From Planctomycetota bacterium (GTDB taxonomy: Bacteria > Planctomycetota > Planctomycetia > Isosphaerales > Isosphaeraceae), in the NCBI GenBank assembly GCA_021777685.1, contig JAJYDH010000144.1, positions 1 to 12,627 of the forward strand: 12,627 nt of DNA. Reading direction: 5' to 3'. The position numbers were made by a program, and so were the translations under genes. Below, piece after piece: positions 1 through 5,264 of the stretch. Below the pieces are notes generated by a model. That model was given only the letters and a program-made list of their open reading frames with translations. It was not told the DNA's origin and did no database searches. Positions within the stretch are counted from its first letter, which is position 1. Every line of letters begins with the position of its first letter.

Positions 1-69
1 GGCCGATTATCTTCGACGAGCCCGGAACGCCGGGCGATTGTTACTTCGAGGTCCTGGGGAGTCGCGTTC
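1..69. other. 5' edge flank, no gene assigned
   Basis: No stop codon occurs in any forward frame before the ATG at 70, so the end of an upstream gene cannot be placed. Forward frame 3 reads like coding sequence for about 20 residues (starting PIIFDEPGTPGDCYFEVLGS) but stays open until 564, deep inside the next gene, so I do not call it. The last bases hold GGGGAG (about 56-61), a good ribosome binding site for the gene starting at 70. Confidence 0.4.
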
Positions 70-1011
70 ATGGTCACGCTGTTCAGCGACCCCAGGATGC
101 TCCAGCACATCCCGAGCGCCACCCACCCCGAGCGGCCCGAACGGCTCCGAGCCGTGATCCGGCACCTGGAACGGACCGGGATCGCCCGTCACTGTCCGAC
201 CCGGCCGGTCCGCCCTGCGACCGACGAGGAACTGCTCCGGGTCCACTCGCCGGGCCACATCGCGGCGGTCGACGCCTTCGCAGCCTCGGGGGGCGGACGG
301 ATCGAGGTCGACACCTGGGTCTCGCCCGGCTCGCCGCTGGCCGCCCGGCTCGCGGCGGGCGCGGCGGTCGACGCGGTCTCGGCGGTCATCGAAGGGCCCG
401 ATCGACTGGCCTTCTGCGCGGTCCGGCCTCCGGGGCACCATGCCCGACCCGACGAGCCGATGGGTTTCTGCCTGTTCGGATCGGTCGCCGTCGCCGCGGC
501 CGACGCGGTCGAACGACTCGAACTCGACCGGGTCCTGATCGTCGACTGGGACGTCCACCACGGTAACGGCACCCAGGAGATCTTCTACGAGGACCCCCGG
601 GTCGCCTTCTTCTCGATCCATCGCCACCCGTTTTATCCCGGCTCGGGGGCTTCGAACGAGACCGGGACCGGCAAGGGCCTCGGGCTCACGAAGAACCTGC
701 CGATCGCGTTCGGGACTTCCAGACACGAATATCTCGCCGCGTTTCGCTCGACACTCGAATCGTTCGCCGACAAGGTCAGGCCCGAACTGGTGATCCTCAG
801 CGCGGGTTTCGACGCCCACGCCGAGGACCCGGTCGGCAACCTTGGTCTGGAGGTTGAGGATTTCGAGGCCATGACCCGCGACGTCCTCGGCGTGGCCGAG
901 GGCCATGCCGAGGGGCGAGTCGTCAGTGTGATGGAGGGCGGCTACAACGTCCCGATCCTCGCCGGATGCGTCGCCGCGCACCTCCAGGCGATGGGGGCCG
1001 AGGTTTACTGA
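70..1011 (+). CDS. Histone deacetylase family protein (AcuC/class II HDAC-like Zn amidohydrolase)
   Basis: The protein has 313 residues, the usual length of a single arginase/deacetylase-fold domain. By family it should remove acetyl or acyl groups from lysine or from small amines such as acetylpolyamines in the cytoplasm. Visible motifs in order: the N-terminal HPERPERL segment (19-26), PPGHHA with the tandem histidines H123/H124, DWDVHHGNGTQ with zinc ligands D161 and H163, GFDAH with the third zinc ligand D248, and EGGYN with the catalytic Tyr292. All catalytic residues are intact, so it should be active. The ATG at 70 is preferred because the family motif begins about 18 residues in and GGGGAG lies 8 bases upstream. 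The symporter gene follows after 42 bp on the same strand, suggesting co-transcription. The substrate cannot be read from sequence: acetoin utilisation, polyamine or protein deacetylation all remain possible. Confidence 0.93.
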   Translation: MVTLFSDPRMLQHIPSATHPERPERLRAVIRHLERTGIARHCPTRPVRPATDEELLRVHSPGHIAAVDAFAASGGGRIEVDTWVSPGSPLAARLAAGAAVDAVSAVIEGPDRLAFCAVRPPGHHARPDEPMGFCLFGSVAVAAADAVERLELDRVLIVDWDVHHGNGTQEIFYEDPRVAFFSIHRHPFYPGSGASNETGTGKGLGLTKNLPIAFGTSRHEYLAAFRSTLESFADKVRPELVILSAGFDAHAEDPVGNLGLEVEDFEAMTRDVLGVAEGHAEGRVVSVMEGGYNVPILAGCVAAHLQAMGAEVY

Positions 1012-1053
1012 ACGCTGCCCCTCGAAGTTGATCCACCGAGCGAAAGGCCCTCG

Positions 1054-2439
1054 ATGAAGCCCGCCGACCGTTCCCGCTTCCCGATGGTCGGCCGGATCGT
1101 CGTCGGGATCGTCCTGGGGGTCCTGGTCGGGGAAATCCTCGGGGAGCGGGCCGAGCCTCTCTACCAGATCGGCCGGGTGATCCTGGAGATGATCAAGGGA
1201 CTGGCCGGCCCATTGCTCCTGTTCGCGGTGCTCGACGCCTTCCTACGGACCCACGTCCGGGCGCGGAGCGCCGGGCTGATGGTCGCGATCTCGCTGACCA
1301 ACGCGGCGATCGCCGTCGCCATCGGCCTGACGATCTCGAACGTCCTCCAGCCCGGTCGCTCGTTCCACCTCGCGGGGTCGGCGGCTTCGAATGCCGCGTC
1401 ATCGGAGTTCGGAAAGATGACCAGTCAGGTCGCGCCGGGCCGATCGATCGACTTCGTCAAGGATCTGATGGGCTTTCTGCCGACCTCGCTGTTCCGCCCG
1501 CTGGTCGAGAACGAGATCATCGCGATCGTCATCCTGGCCGTCCTCGGAGGCGCCGCGCTCCGCCGGGTGAAGACGGAACAGGTCGAGCGCGGCGCGACCG
1601 ATTACCTCGCGATCGAGGGTGCAATCACGACGATCTACCGGGCCATCGAGGTTGTCCTGGGTTGGGTGATCTCGCTCGTGCCGCTGGCCGTCTTCGGGGT
1701 GGTCGCGAGGACCGTGGGGCTCCACGGCTTCCGGTCGTTTCGCGGGGTGCTGGTCTATGTGGGGGTGGGCGTCCTCGGCCTGGCGATCCAGGTACTCGTG
1801 GTGTACCAGGCGTGGCTGGTGTTGGTCGCCCGGATGTCGCTGGTCAAATTCTGGTCAGGGGCGAAGGATGCGCTCGCCACGGCGATCGGGACCGGGAGCA
1901 GCCTCGCGACCCTGCCGGTCACGCTCCGTTCGCTCGATCGGATGGGTGTCTCGCCCCGTTCGGCGAGGCTCGCGGCGTGCGTCGGCACGAACCTGAACAA
2001 CGACGGGATCTTGCTCTATGAGGCGATGGCCGTCCTGTTCGTCGCCCAGGCGATCGGCGTCGAGCTGACCCTCGGCCAGCAACTCCTCGCGGCGGCGGCC
2101 TGCGTGATCGCCGGGATCGGGATCTCGGGCGTGCCCGACGCCGGGCTGATCTCGCTGCTGATCGTGCTCAAGACCGTCATGCCGCACGAGGCGCGGGTCG
2201 ACTCGGTCGTCCCGTTCCTGCTCGCGGTCGACTGGGTCCTGGGCCGGTGCCGGTCGACCACCAACGTCGCCAACGACATGCTCGTGGCGGTGCTCCTGGA
2301 CCGGCTCTCGCCCGAGGAGAAGGTCGACGATTGCCGACTCGCGGTCAAGGAGGGAACCGCGCCCGAGGATGGTCGTTTGATCGGGATGGGGCAGGGGGGT
2401 AGACTTCAGGACAGGAACAGTGACCCCGACGGGATTTGA
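1054..2439 (+). CDS. SDF-family dicarboxylate/amino acid:cation symporter
   Basis: This 461-residue inner-membrane protein has the hydrophobic segments and re-entrant loops of the GltP/DctA family, which imports acidic amino acids or C4-dicarboxylates with Na+ or H+. HP1 carries GTGSSLATLP (279-288), TM7 carries NLNNDG (313-318, in place of the usual NMDGT), HP2 carries GISGVPDAG (356-364), and TM8 reads DWVLGRCRSTTNVAND (393-408). The Arg that binds the substrate side-chain carboxylate is kept (R400), as are N404 and D408, but the Asp that binds the substrate amino group in aspartate transporters is Gly397. That favours a dicarboxylate or similar substrate. A ribosome binding site (GAAAGG) sits about 7 bases before the ATG. 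The last 19 bases overlap the 3' end of tRNA-Glu on the other strand. The polar tail after about residue 420 is not conserved in the family as I know it. Confidence 0.9.
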   Translation: MKPADRSRFPMVGRIVVGIVLGVLVGEILGERAEPLYQIGRVILEMIKGLAGPLLLFAVLDAFLRTHVRARSAGLMVAISLTNAAIAVAIGLTISNVLQPGRSFHLAGSAASNAASSEFGKMTSQVAPGRSIDFVKDLMGFLPTSLFRPLVENEIIAIVILAVLGGAALRRVKTEQVERGATDYLAIEGAITTIYRAIEVVLGWVISLVPLAVFGVVARTVGLHGFRSFRGVLVYVGVGVLGLAIQVLVVYQAWLVLVARMSLVKFWSGAKDALATAIGTGSSLATLPVTLRSLDRMGVSPRSARLAACVGTNLNNDGILLYEAMAVLFVAQAIGVELTLGQQLLAAAACVIAGIGISGVPDAGLISLLIVLKTVMPHEARVDSVVPFLLAVDWVLGRCRSTTNVANDMLVAVLLDRLSPEEKVDDCRLAVKEGTAPEDGRLIGMGQGGRLQDRNSDPDGI

Positions 2440-2495
2440 ACCCGTGTTGCATGCGTGAAAGGCATGTGTCCTAGACCAGGCTAGACGACGGGGCC
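2421..2495 (-). tRNA. tRNA-Glu (anticodon TTC)
   Basis: The 75-nt minus-strand sequence folds as a cloverleaf. The acceptor stem GGCCCCG/CGGGGTC has one G-T pair, the D-arm contains GTCTAGCCTGGTCTAGGAC, the anticodon stem CATGC/GCATG closes the loop CTTTCAC (anticodon TTC), and the T-arm reads ACGGGTTCAAATCCCGT. The discriminator is A, followed by CTG, so CCA is not encoded and must be added by tRNA nucleotidyltransferase. The body closely resembles bacterial tRNA-Glu. Its 3' end lies inside the last codons of the symporter gene on the opposite strand. Confidence 0.96.
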
Positions 2496-2513
2496 GCGAT
2501 GGCCGGAAGTCAT

Positions 2514-2542
2514 AATTTAAAGTGTGGGCGACTCCCGGTCAA
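2514..2542 (-). promoter_or_regulatory. Promoter of tRNA-Glu
   Basis: On the minus strand TTGACC (2542-2537) is followed after exactly 17 bases by TAAATT (2519-2514). Transcription would start near 2507, about a dozen bases before the tRNA 5' end. The AT-rich patch around 2511-2521 stands out in this GC-rich window. Confidence 0.6.
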
Positions 2543-2613
2543 GAGGCCACTGGCAACGAATCGGGGCCGGGGCGGAGGCTCGGCGGGATCACCGAAGGAA
2601 GGCGCGAAACCTC

Positions 2614-2642
2614 TTGCGATACGGATGAGAACTCGTTAGGTT
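2614..2642 (+). promoter_or_regulatory. Candidate promoter of the DJ-1/PfpI gene
   Basis: TTGCGA (2614-2619), a 17-base spacer and TAGGTT (2637-2642) would give a start near 2649 and a leader of roughly 37 bases. The -10 matches only half of the consensus, so this is tentative. Confidence 0.35.
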
Positions 2643-2670
2643 GTCATGCCTGGCCACCAGACCGCCCTCC

Positions 2671-2675
2671 GGAGG
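2671..2675 (+). promoter_or_regulatory. Ribosome binding site fixing the DJ-1/PfpI start
   Basis: GGAGG lies 10 bases before the ATG at 2686 and is the only strong Shine-Dalgarno sequence nearby. It decides for this ATG over an in-frame TTG at 2641. Confidence 0.7.
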
Positions 2676-2685
2676 CTCACACGAG

Positions 2686-3237
2686 ATGCGGATTCTGATC
2701 CTGACCGGCGATGCCGGCGAGTCGCAGGAAATCTATTACGCCAAGTATCGCCTCGAAGAAGAGGGATGGCTGGTCCACATCGCCGCCCCCGAGAAGCGAG
2801 CCTTCCTGTCGGTGGTCCACGACTTCGAGCCGGGTTTCGACACCTACACCGAGAAACCCGGCTATCGCGTCCAGGCGGATGTTGGGATCGATGAGGTCGA
2901 CCCAACCACTTACGACGCGCTGGTGCTACCGGGCGGCCGGGCCCCCGAATACCTCCGCAACCGGCCGAAGGCGGTGGCGATCACTCGACATTTCGTGGAG
3001 GCCGGCAAGCCGATCGCGGCGAATTGCCACGGGCCGCTCCTGGTGATGGCGGCCGGGGGGGTGAAAGGGAAGACCCTGACCTGCTTCCCGGACCTCGAAC
3101 CGGACGTCCGGGCCGGGGGCGCGGAGTTCGTCAACCGCGACGTGGTCGTCGATGGGATGCTGGTCTCCGTCCGAGGCTGGCCCGACAACGGTCCCTGGAT
3201 GCGAGAGTTCGTCAAGCTCCTGAAAACAAGAGCGTGA
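2686..3237 (+). CDS. DJ-1/PfpI family protein
   Basis: The 183-residue protein is one DJ-1/PfpI domain, a cytoplasmic glutamine-amidotransferase-like fold. Members act as glyoxalase III/deglycase-type stress enzymes or as peptidases, and the exact reaction here is not determined. The N-terminal strand MRILILTGDAGE places E12 where PfpI has its conserved Glu. The nucleophile elbow reads AANCHGP with Cys114 followed by His115, the PfpI-type dyad. The LPGGRAPEYLR segment (81-91) and the insert around HDFEPG...TYTEKPGY (45-60) mark the subfamily of about 180-190 residues seen in many bacteria. The start at 2686 was chosen because the fold begins directly at this Met and GGAGG stands 10 bases upstream. 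The gene stands alone, converging with csrA 62 bp downstream. Confidence 0.9.
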   Translation: MRILILTGDAGESQEIYYAKYRLEEEGWLVHIAAPEKRAFLSVVHDFEPGFDTYTEKPGYRVQADVGIDEVDPTTYDALVLPGGRAPEYLRNRPKAVAITRHFVEAGKPIAANCHGPLLVMAAGGVKGKTLTCFPDLEPDVRAGGAEFVNRDVVVDGMLVSVRGWPDNGPWMREFVKLLKTRA

Positions 3238-3249
3238 CAGAACCCGATC

Positions 3250-3267
3250 CCTGAGCCGGGATTCAGG
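3250..3267. terminator. Weak hairpin between convergent genes
   Basis: CCTGA (3250-3254) pairs with TCAGG (3263-3267) across an 8-base loop, and an alternative ATCCC/GGGAT pairing overlaps it. It lies in the 62-bp gap between the DJ-1/PfpI gene and csrA, where a bidirectional terminator would be expected. There is no T-tract on either strand, so intrinsic termination is doubtful. Confidence 0.25.
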
Positions 3268-3299
3268 TCGAGATTCATGAAGCCAGCATGCCGTGGCCG

Positions 3300-3512
3300 T
3301 CAGGCGACCCCATTCTCCGTACCGTTGGAAGCTTCCTCGTGGGCCCTGAGCTGGTTCTGGATCGCCTCGTAGACCTCGCGACGATGGACCGTCACTTCCT
3401 TCGGGGCATCGATGCCGAGCCGGACCTTGTCGCCGCGAATCTCGACCACCGTGACCCTGATGTGGTCGTTGATGATGATCGACTCATCCTTCTTCCGCGA
3501 GAGTACTAGCAT
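3300..3512 (-). CDS. csrA: Carbon storage regulator CsrA
   Basis: This 70-residue protein is a full-length CsrA/RsmA, the dimeric RNA-binding regulator that blocks or alters translation of mRNAs carrying GGA motifs near the ribosome binding site. The N-terminus MLVLSRKKDESI contains the RNA-contact residues Leu4 and Arg6, and VHRREVY contains Arg44, the other key contact. The core IRVTVVEIRGDKVRLGIDAP is canonical, and the tail after residue 60 is short and polar. A strong Shine-Dalgarno sequence GAGGAG (3523-3518) sits 5 bases before the ATG and itself contains GGA, so autoregulation is possible. The flagellar partner fliW is not beside it. The gene lies downstream of the sigma factor on the same strand, with a gap of 258 bp and its own candidate promoter, so it is probably transcribed separately. 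Confidence 0.97.
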   Translation of the reverse strand: MLVLSRKKDESIIINDHIRVTVVEIRGDKVRLGIDAPKEVTVHRREVYEAIQNQLRAHEEASNGTENGVA

Positions 3513-3635
3513 CGTCGCTCCTCATTGAAGCCGAGCACTCTGGTGACGCGAGCCGATGGAGTCTGCACACCGCCGCGCATCCGATTTCGACGACCAGGCG
3601 TGACTGCGCATGACGCCGTAGTGTGCATTATTACA

Positions 3636-3663
3636 AGTCTATCGTCGAGAAATGCGAGGTCAA
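3636..3663 (-). promoter_or_regulatory. Candidate csrA promoter
   Basis: On the minus strand TTGACC (3663-3658), a 16-base spacer and TAGACT (3641-3636) lie in an AT-richer patch about 120 bases before csrA. The leader between promoter and ATG would be roughly 115 bases, long enough for RNA-level control. Confidence 0.45.
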
Positions 3664-3770
3664 GGGGCCGTGGTAAAATTTGCGCGTGACTCGGATTAAA
3701 ATCGTGAGGGGAGATTGGGGAAGCCTGAGGGGGGTTGGACGATCGGGAAAGGATCGGGCGGGTCGGGCGA

Positions 3771-4514
3771 TCATTCGCCGTCGATCTGCGAAAGATAGCG
3801 ACGATATTGCTGGCCGAGGCCAAGGGTCTGGATCTCGTCCTCGATGTCATCGTCCGTGGCAGGGTGGATCGTCTCCCTCAGTTCCTGGATGAGCAGTTCG
3901 AAGTATTTATTGCGGGCGCGTTGCAACGTCTTGCGGAAGGACTCGGGCGTGACCTTGGTCCCGGTCTGGTCGCTCAGCTTCTGCGCGATCTCCTCAATCG
4001 ACTTGCCCTCGTTATCCCGGCGGAGGGCCAGGACCGTGGCGTAGCGATTCTTCGAGGTCTTCAGCTCATACGTTTCCAGGCGGGTGAGGGCACGCTTGAG
4101 GACCGCCTCCCGCCAGACGCGATCATAATCGTCGTCGGGCTGGCTGGGATCGAGGAGGTCGCCGGGCGGGAGGGCCTGGAGCTTACGGCCCCGGAAATGG
4201 TCGATGATCAGGCGATGGAGCACCGTCCGGAGGTAATCCCGGAAGCGTCCCTTGTTGCAATCCGCCCCGGCGAGCTTGTGGGTCAGCAGCTTGGTCCAGA
4301 ACTCCTGAAAGACCTCATCGGCCAGGTTGGCGTCGCGGAGCTTGAGGCGGAGATAGCGCAGGACCGCGTCGTGATACCGGCCGATCAGCTCGCCCATGGC
4401 CGCCTGGCCTTCGGGCCCGGCGATGTGGGCCGTGCGGATTGTGGTCCAGCTCGTCTCCAGCTCGGTCAGGTGGGCTCCGTTCCCCGTGCTGGTCGCTTCG
4501 TCTGAGGTGTCCAT
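3771..4514 (-). CDS. ECF-type RNA polymerase sigma factor
   Basis: The 247-residue protein has sigma region 2 at about 36-105, where ADEVFQEFW (65-73) keeps the acidic pair of region 2.2, followed by KGRFRDYLRTVLHRLIIDHFRGR. A charged linker leads to region 4 at about 147-213, whose helix-turn-helix (KSIEEIAQKL...ESFRKTLQRARNKY) holds an insertion between the helices. An acidic tail ends in RRYLSQIDGE. It should direct RNA polymerase to a specific regulon. No anti-sigma factor gene is adjacent. A receptor-like Ser/Thr kinase is transcribed divergently 750 bp away, an association known for several planctomycete ECF groups. The start is uncertain: the ATG at 4514 has only a weak GGCGG upstream, while an in-frame ATG at 4601 would add 29 residues of low-complexity sequence and overlaps the parS-like site, so I prefer 4514. 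Confidence 0.85.
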   Translation of the reverse strand: MDTSDEATSTGNGAHLTELETSWTTIRTAHIAGPEGQAAMGELIGRYHDAVLRYLRLKLRDANLADEVFQEFWTKLLTHKLAGADCNKGRFRDYLRTVLHRLIIDHFRGRKLQALPPGDLLDPSQPDDDYDRVWREAVLKRALTRLETYELKTSKNRYATVLALRRDNEGKSIEEIAQKLSDQTGTKVTPESFRKTLQRARNKYFELLIQELRETIHPATDDDIEDEIQTLGLGQQYRRYLSQIDGE

Positions 4515-4600
4515 GAGACCGCCACGCCCGGGGGCGTTACTCCTCTGTGTCGGGCCTCGGACGGCCCCCGCGATGCAATCGGTCCGGGAGGCCGACGCCA

Positions 4601-4616
4601 TGTTTCACGTGGAACC
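4601..4616. promoter_or_regulatory. parS-like ParB-binding site
   Basis: TGTTTCACGTGGAACC matches the bacterial parS consensus TGTTTCACGTGAAACA at 14 of 16 positions, and the palindromic core TTTCACGTGGAA differs by one base. Centromere sites of this type bind ParB-CTP clamps, load SMC and usually cluster near the replication origin. It lies in the untranslated leader of the sigma factor, downstream of that gene's promoter. No parA/parB gene is in the window. Confidence 0.6.
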
Positions 4617-4660
4617 GGGTCCGGCTCCTCGACCGCGCTCGGCGCGTTTCGCACCGGAGT

Positions 4661-4689
4661 ATTCGAACCGACCGTCGAGTCAGTGTCAA
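4661..4689 (-). promoter_or_regulatory. Promoter of the sigma factor gene
   Basis: On the minus strand a perfect TTGACA (4689-4684) is separated by 17 bases from TCGAAT (4666-4661). The start would be near 4654, giving a leader of about 140 bases to the ATG at 4514 that runs through the parS-like site. It looks like a housekeeping sigma promoter rather than an autoregulated ECF promoter. Confidence 0.6.
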
Positions 4690-4729
4690 GATAATTCGAC
4701 GAGCAGCGGTTCAGCGCGTCGGAGGTGAG

Positions 4730-4802
4730 TACGCCCGGCAGGATTCGAACCTGCGACCGACGGTTTAGAAAACCGTTGCTCTATCCGCTGAGCTACGGGC
4801 GC
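4730..4802 (-). tRNA. tRNA-Arg (anticodon TCT)
   Basis: The 73-nt cloverleaf on the minus strand has acceptor GCGCCCG/CGGGCGT (first pair G-T), D-arm GCTCAGCGGATAGAGC, anticodon stem ACGGT/ACCGT with loop TTTCTAA (anticodon TCT, reading AGA), and T-arm GCAGGTTCGAATCCTGC. The discriminator is A and CCA is not encoded. It is about 88 % identical to the tRNA 46 bp upstream and probably shares its transcript. Confidence 0.96.
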
Positions 4803-4848
4803 GGAGGAGGCGGGCCGCCGCCCTTCGAGGGGGGGGGTGGATTTGCGA

Positions 4849-4922
4849 TGCGCCCGGCAGGATTCGAACCTGCGGCCTGCGGTTTAGGAAACCGCCGCTC
4901 TATCCATCTGAGCTACGGGCGC
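4849..4922 (-). tRNA. tRNA-Arg (anticodon CCT)
   Basis: The 74-nt cloverleaf on the minus strand has acceptor GCGCCCG/CGGGCGC (all Watson-Crick), D-arm GCTCAGATGGATAGAGC, anticodon stem GCGGT/ACCGC with loop TTCCTAA (anticodon CCT, reading AGG), and T-arm GCAGGTTCGAATCCTGC. The discriminator is A and CCA is not encoded. It is the first gene after the promoter at 4950-4977. Confidence 0.96.
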
Positions 4923-4949
4923 GGAGGAGGACGATCCGCGGTGACCAAT

Positions 4950-4977
4950 TCTGTATCATCGACCGTCCCGCTGTCAA
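4950..4977 (-). promoter_or_regulatory. Promoter of the tRNA-Arg pair
   Basis: On the minus strand a perfect -35, TTGACA (4977-4972), is followed by a 16-base spacer and TACAGA (4955-4950). CAGAAT with an 18-base spacer is the alternative -10. A start near 4943 leaves about 20 bases before the first tRNA. Confidence 0.6.
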
Positions 4978-5097
4978 CGTCCGAGTTGTCTTTCCGACAG
5001 GCGATGGAGGCGCCCGGTTCGCGAGGTTGAAGGGAAGAGAGGGCAGGGGACCGAGCTCCCGTCGCCAGGGAATCGGGTTGGAATCCCGAATCTTCGA

Positions 5098-5126
5098 TTG
5101 AACCGGCAGCCTCCGGCTGGGACAAT
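5098..5126 (+). promoter_or_regulatory. Candidate kinase promoter with palindromic spacer
   Basis: TTGAAC (5098-5103), a 17-base spacer and GACAAT (5121-5126) each match four of six consensus bases. The spacer contains the inverted repeat CAGCC (5107-5111) / GGCTG (5115-5119), a possible regulator site. The leader to the ATG would be about 130 bases. Confidence 0.4.
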
Positions 5127-5264
5127 GTCTCGCACGCGGGTCTGCGCGAGGCCGGCCCGATTGCCGCGATCTGGAGCCTTCTCCGCAACTCCAGATCTCG
5201 GCCCGCCTTCGTCGGATCGGCCGCCGCTGGGGCCGGTCGCGGCCTCTCCGGGGAAGGATGTCGA

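Larger units (their letters stand above)
4923..5264. other. 342-bp divergent intergenic region
   Basis: This stretch separates the tRNA-Arg pair (minus) from the kinase gene (plus). It holds the tRNA promoter (4950-4977), a candidate kinase promoter (5098-5126), and GGAAGGA just before the kinase ATG. I see no conserved small ORF or riboswitch. Open frames here have the composition of random GC-rich sequence. Confidence 0.6.

Noticed and set aside
7..981. Minus-strand open frame opposite the deacetylase gene
   Set aside because: It is a composition shadow; the plus strand encodes an intact deacetylase with all zinc ligands.
2641..2685. TTG start for the DJ-1/PfpI gene at 2641
   Set aside because: The GGAGG at 2671-2675 points to the ATG at 2686, where the conserved fold begins.
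4515..4601. N-terminal extension of the sigma factor from an ATG at 4601
   Set aside because: The ATG lies on the parS-like site, has no ribosome binding site, and the added 29 residues have no sigma-factor character.
4829..4837. Run of nine G between the tRNA-Arg genes as a terminator
   Set aside because: On the transcribed strand it is a C-run, not a U-tract, and the nearby CCCT/AGGG stem is too short.
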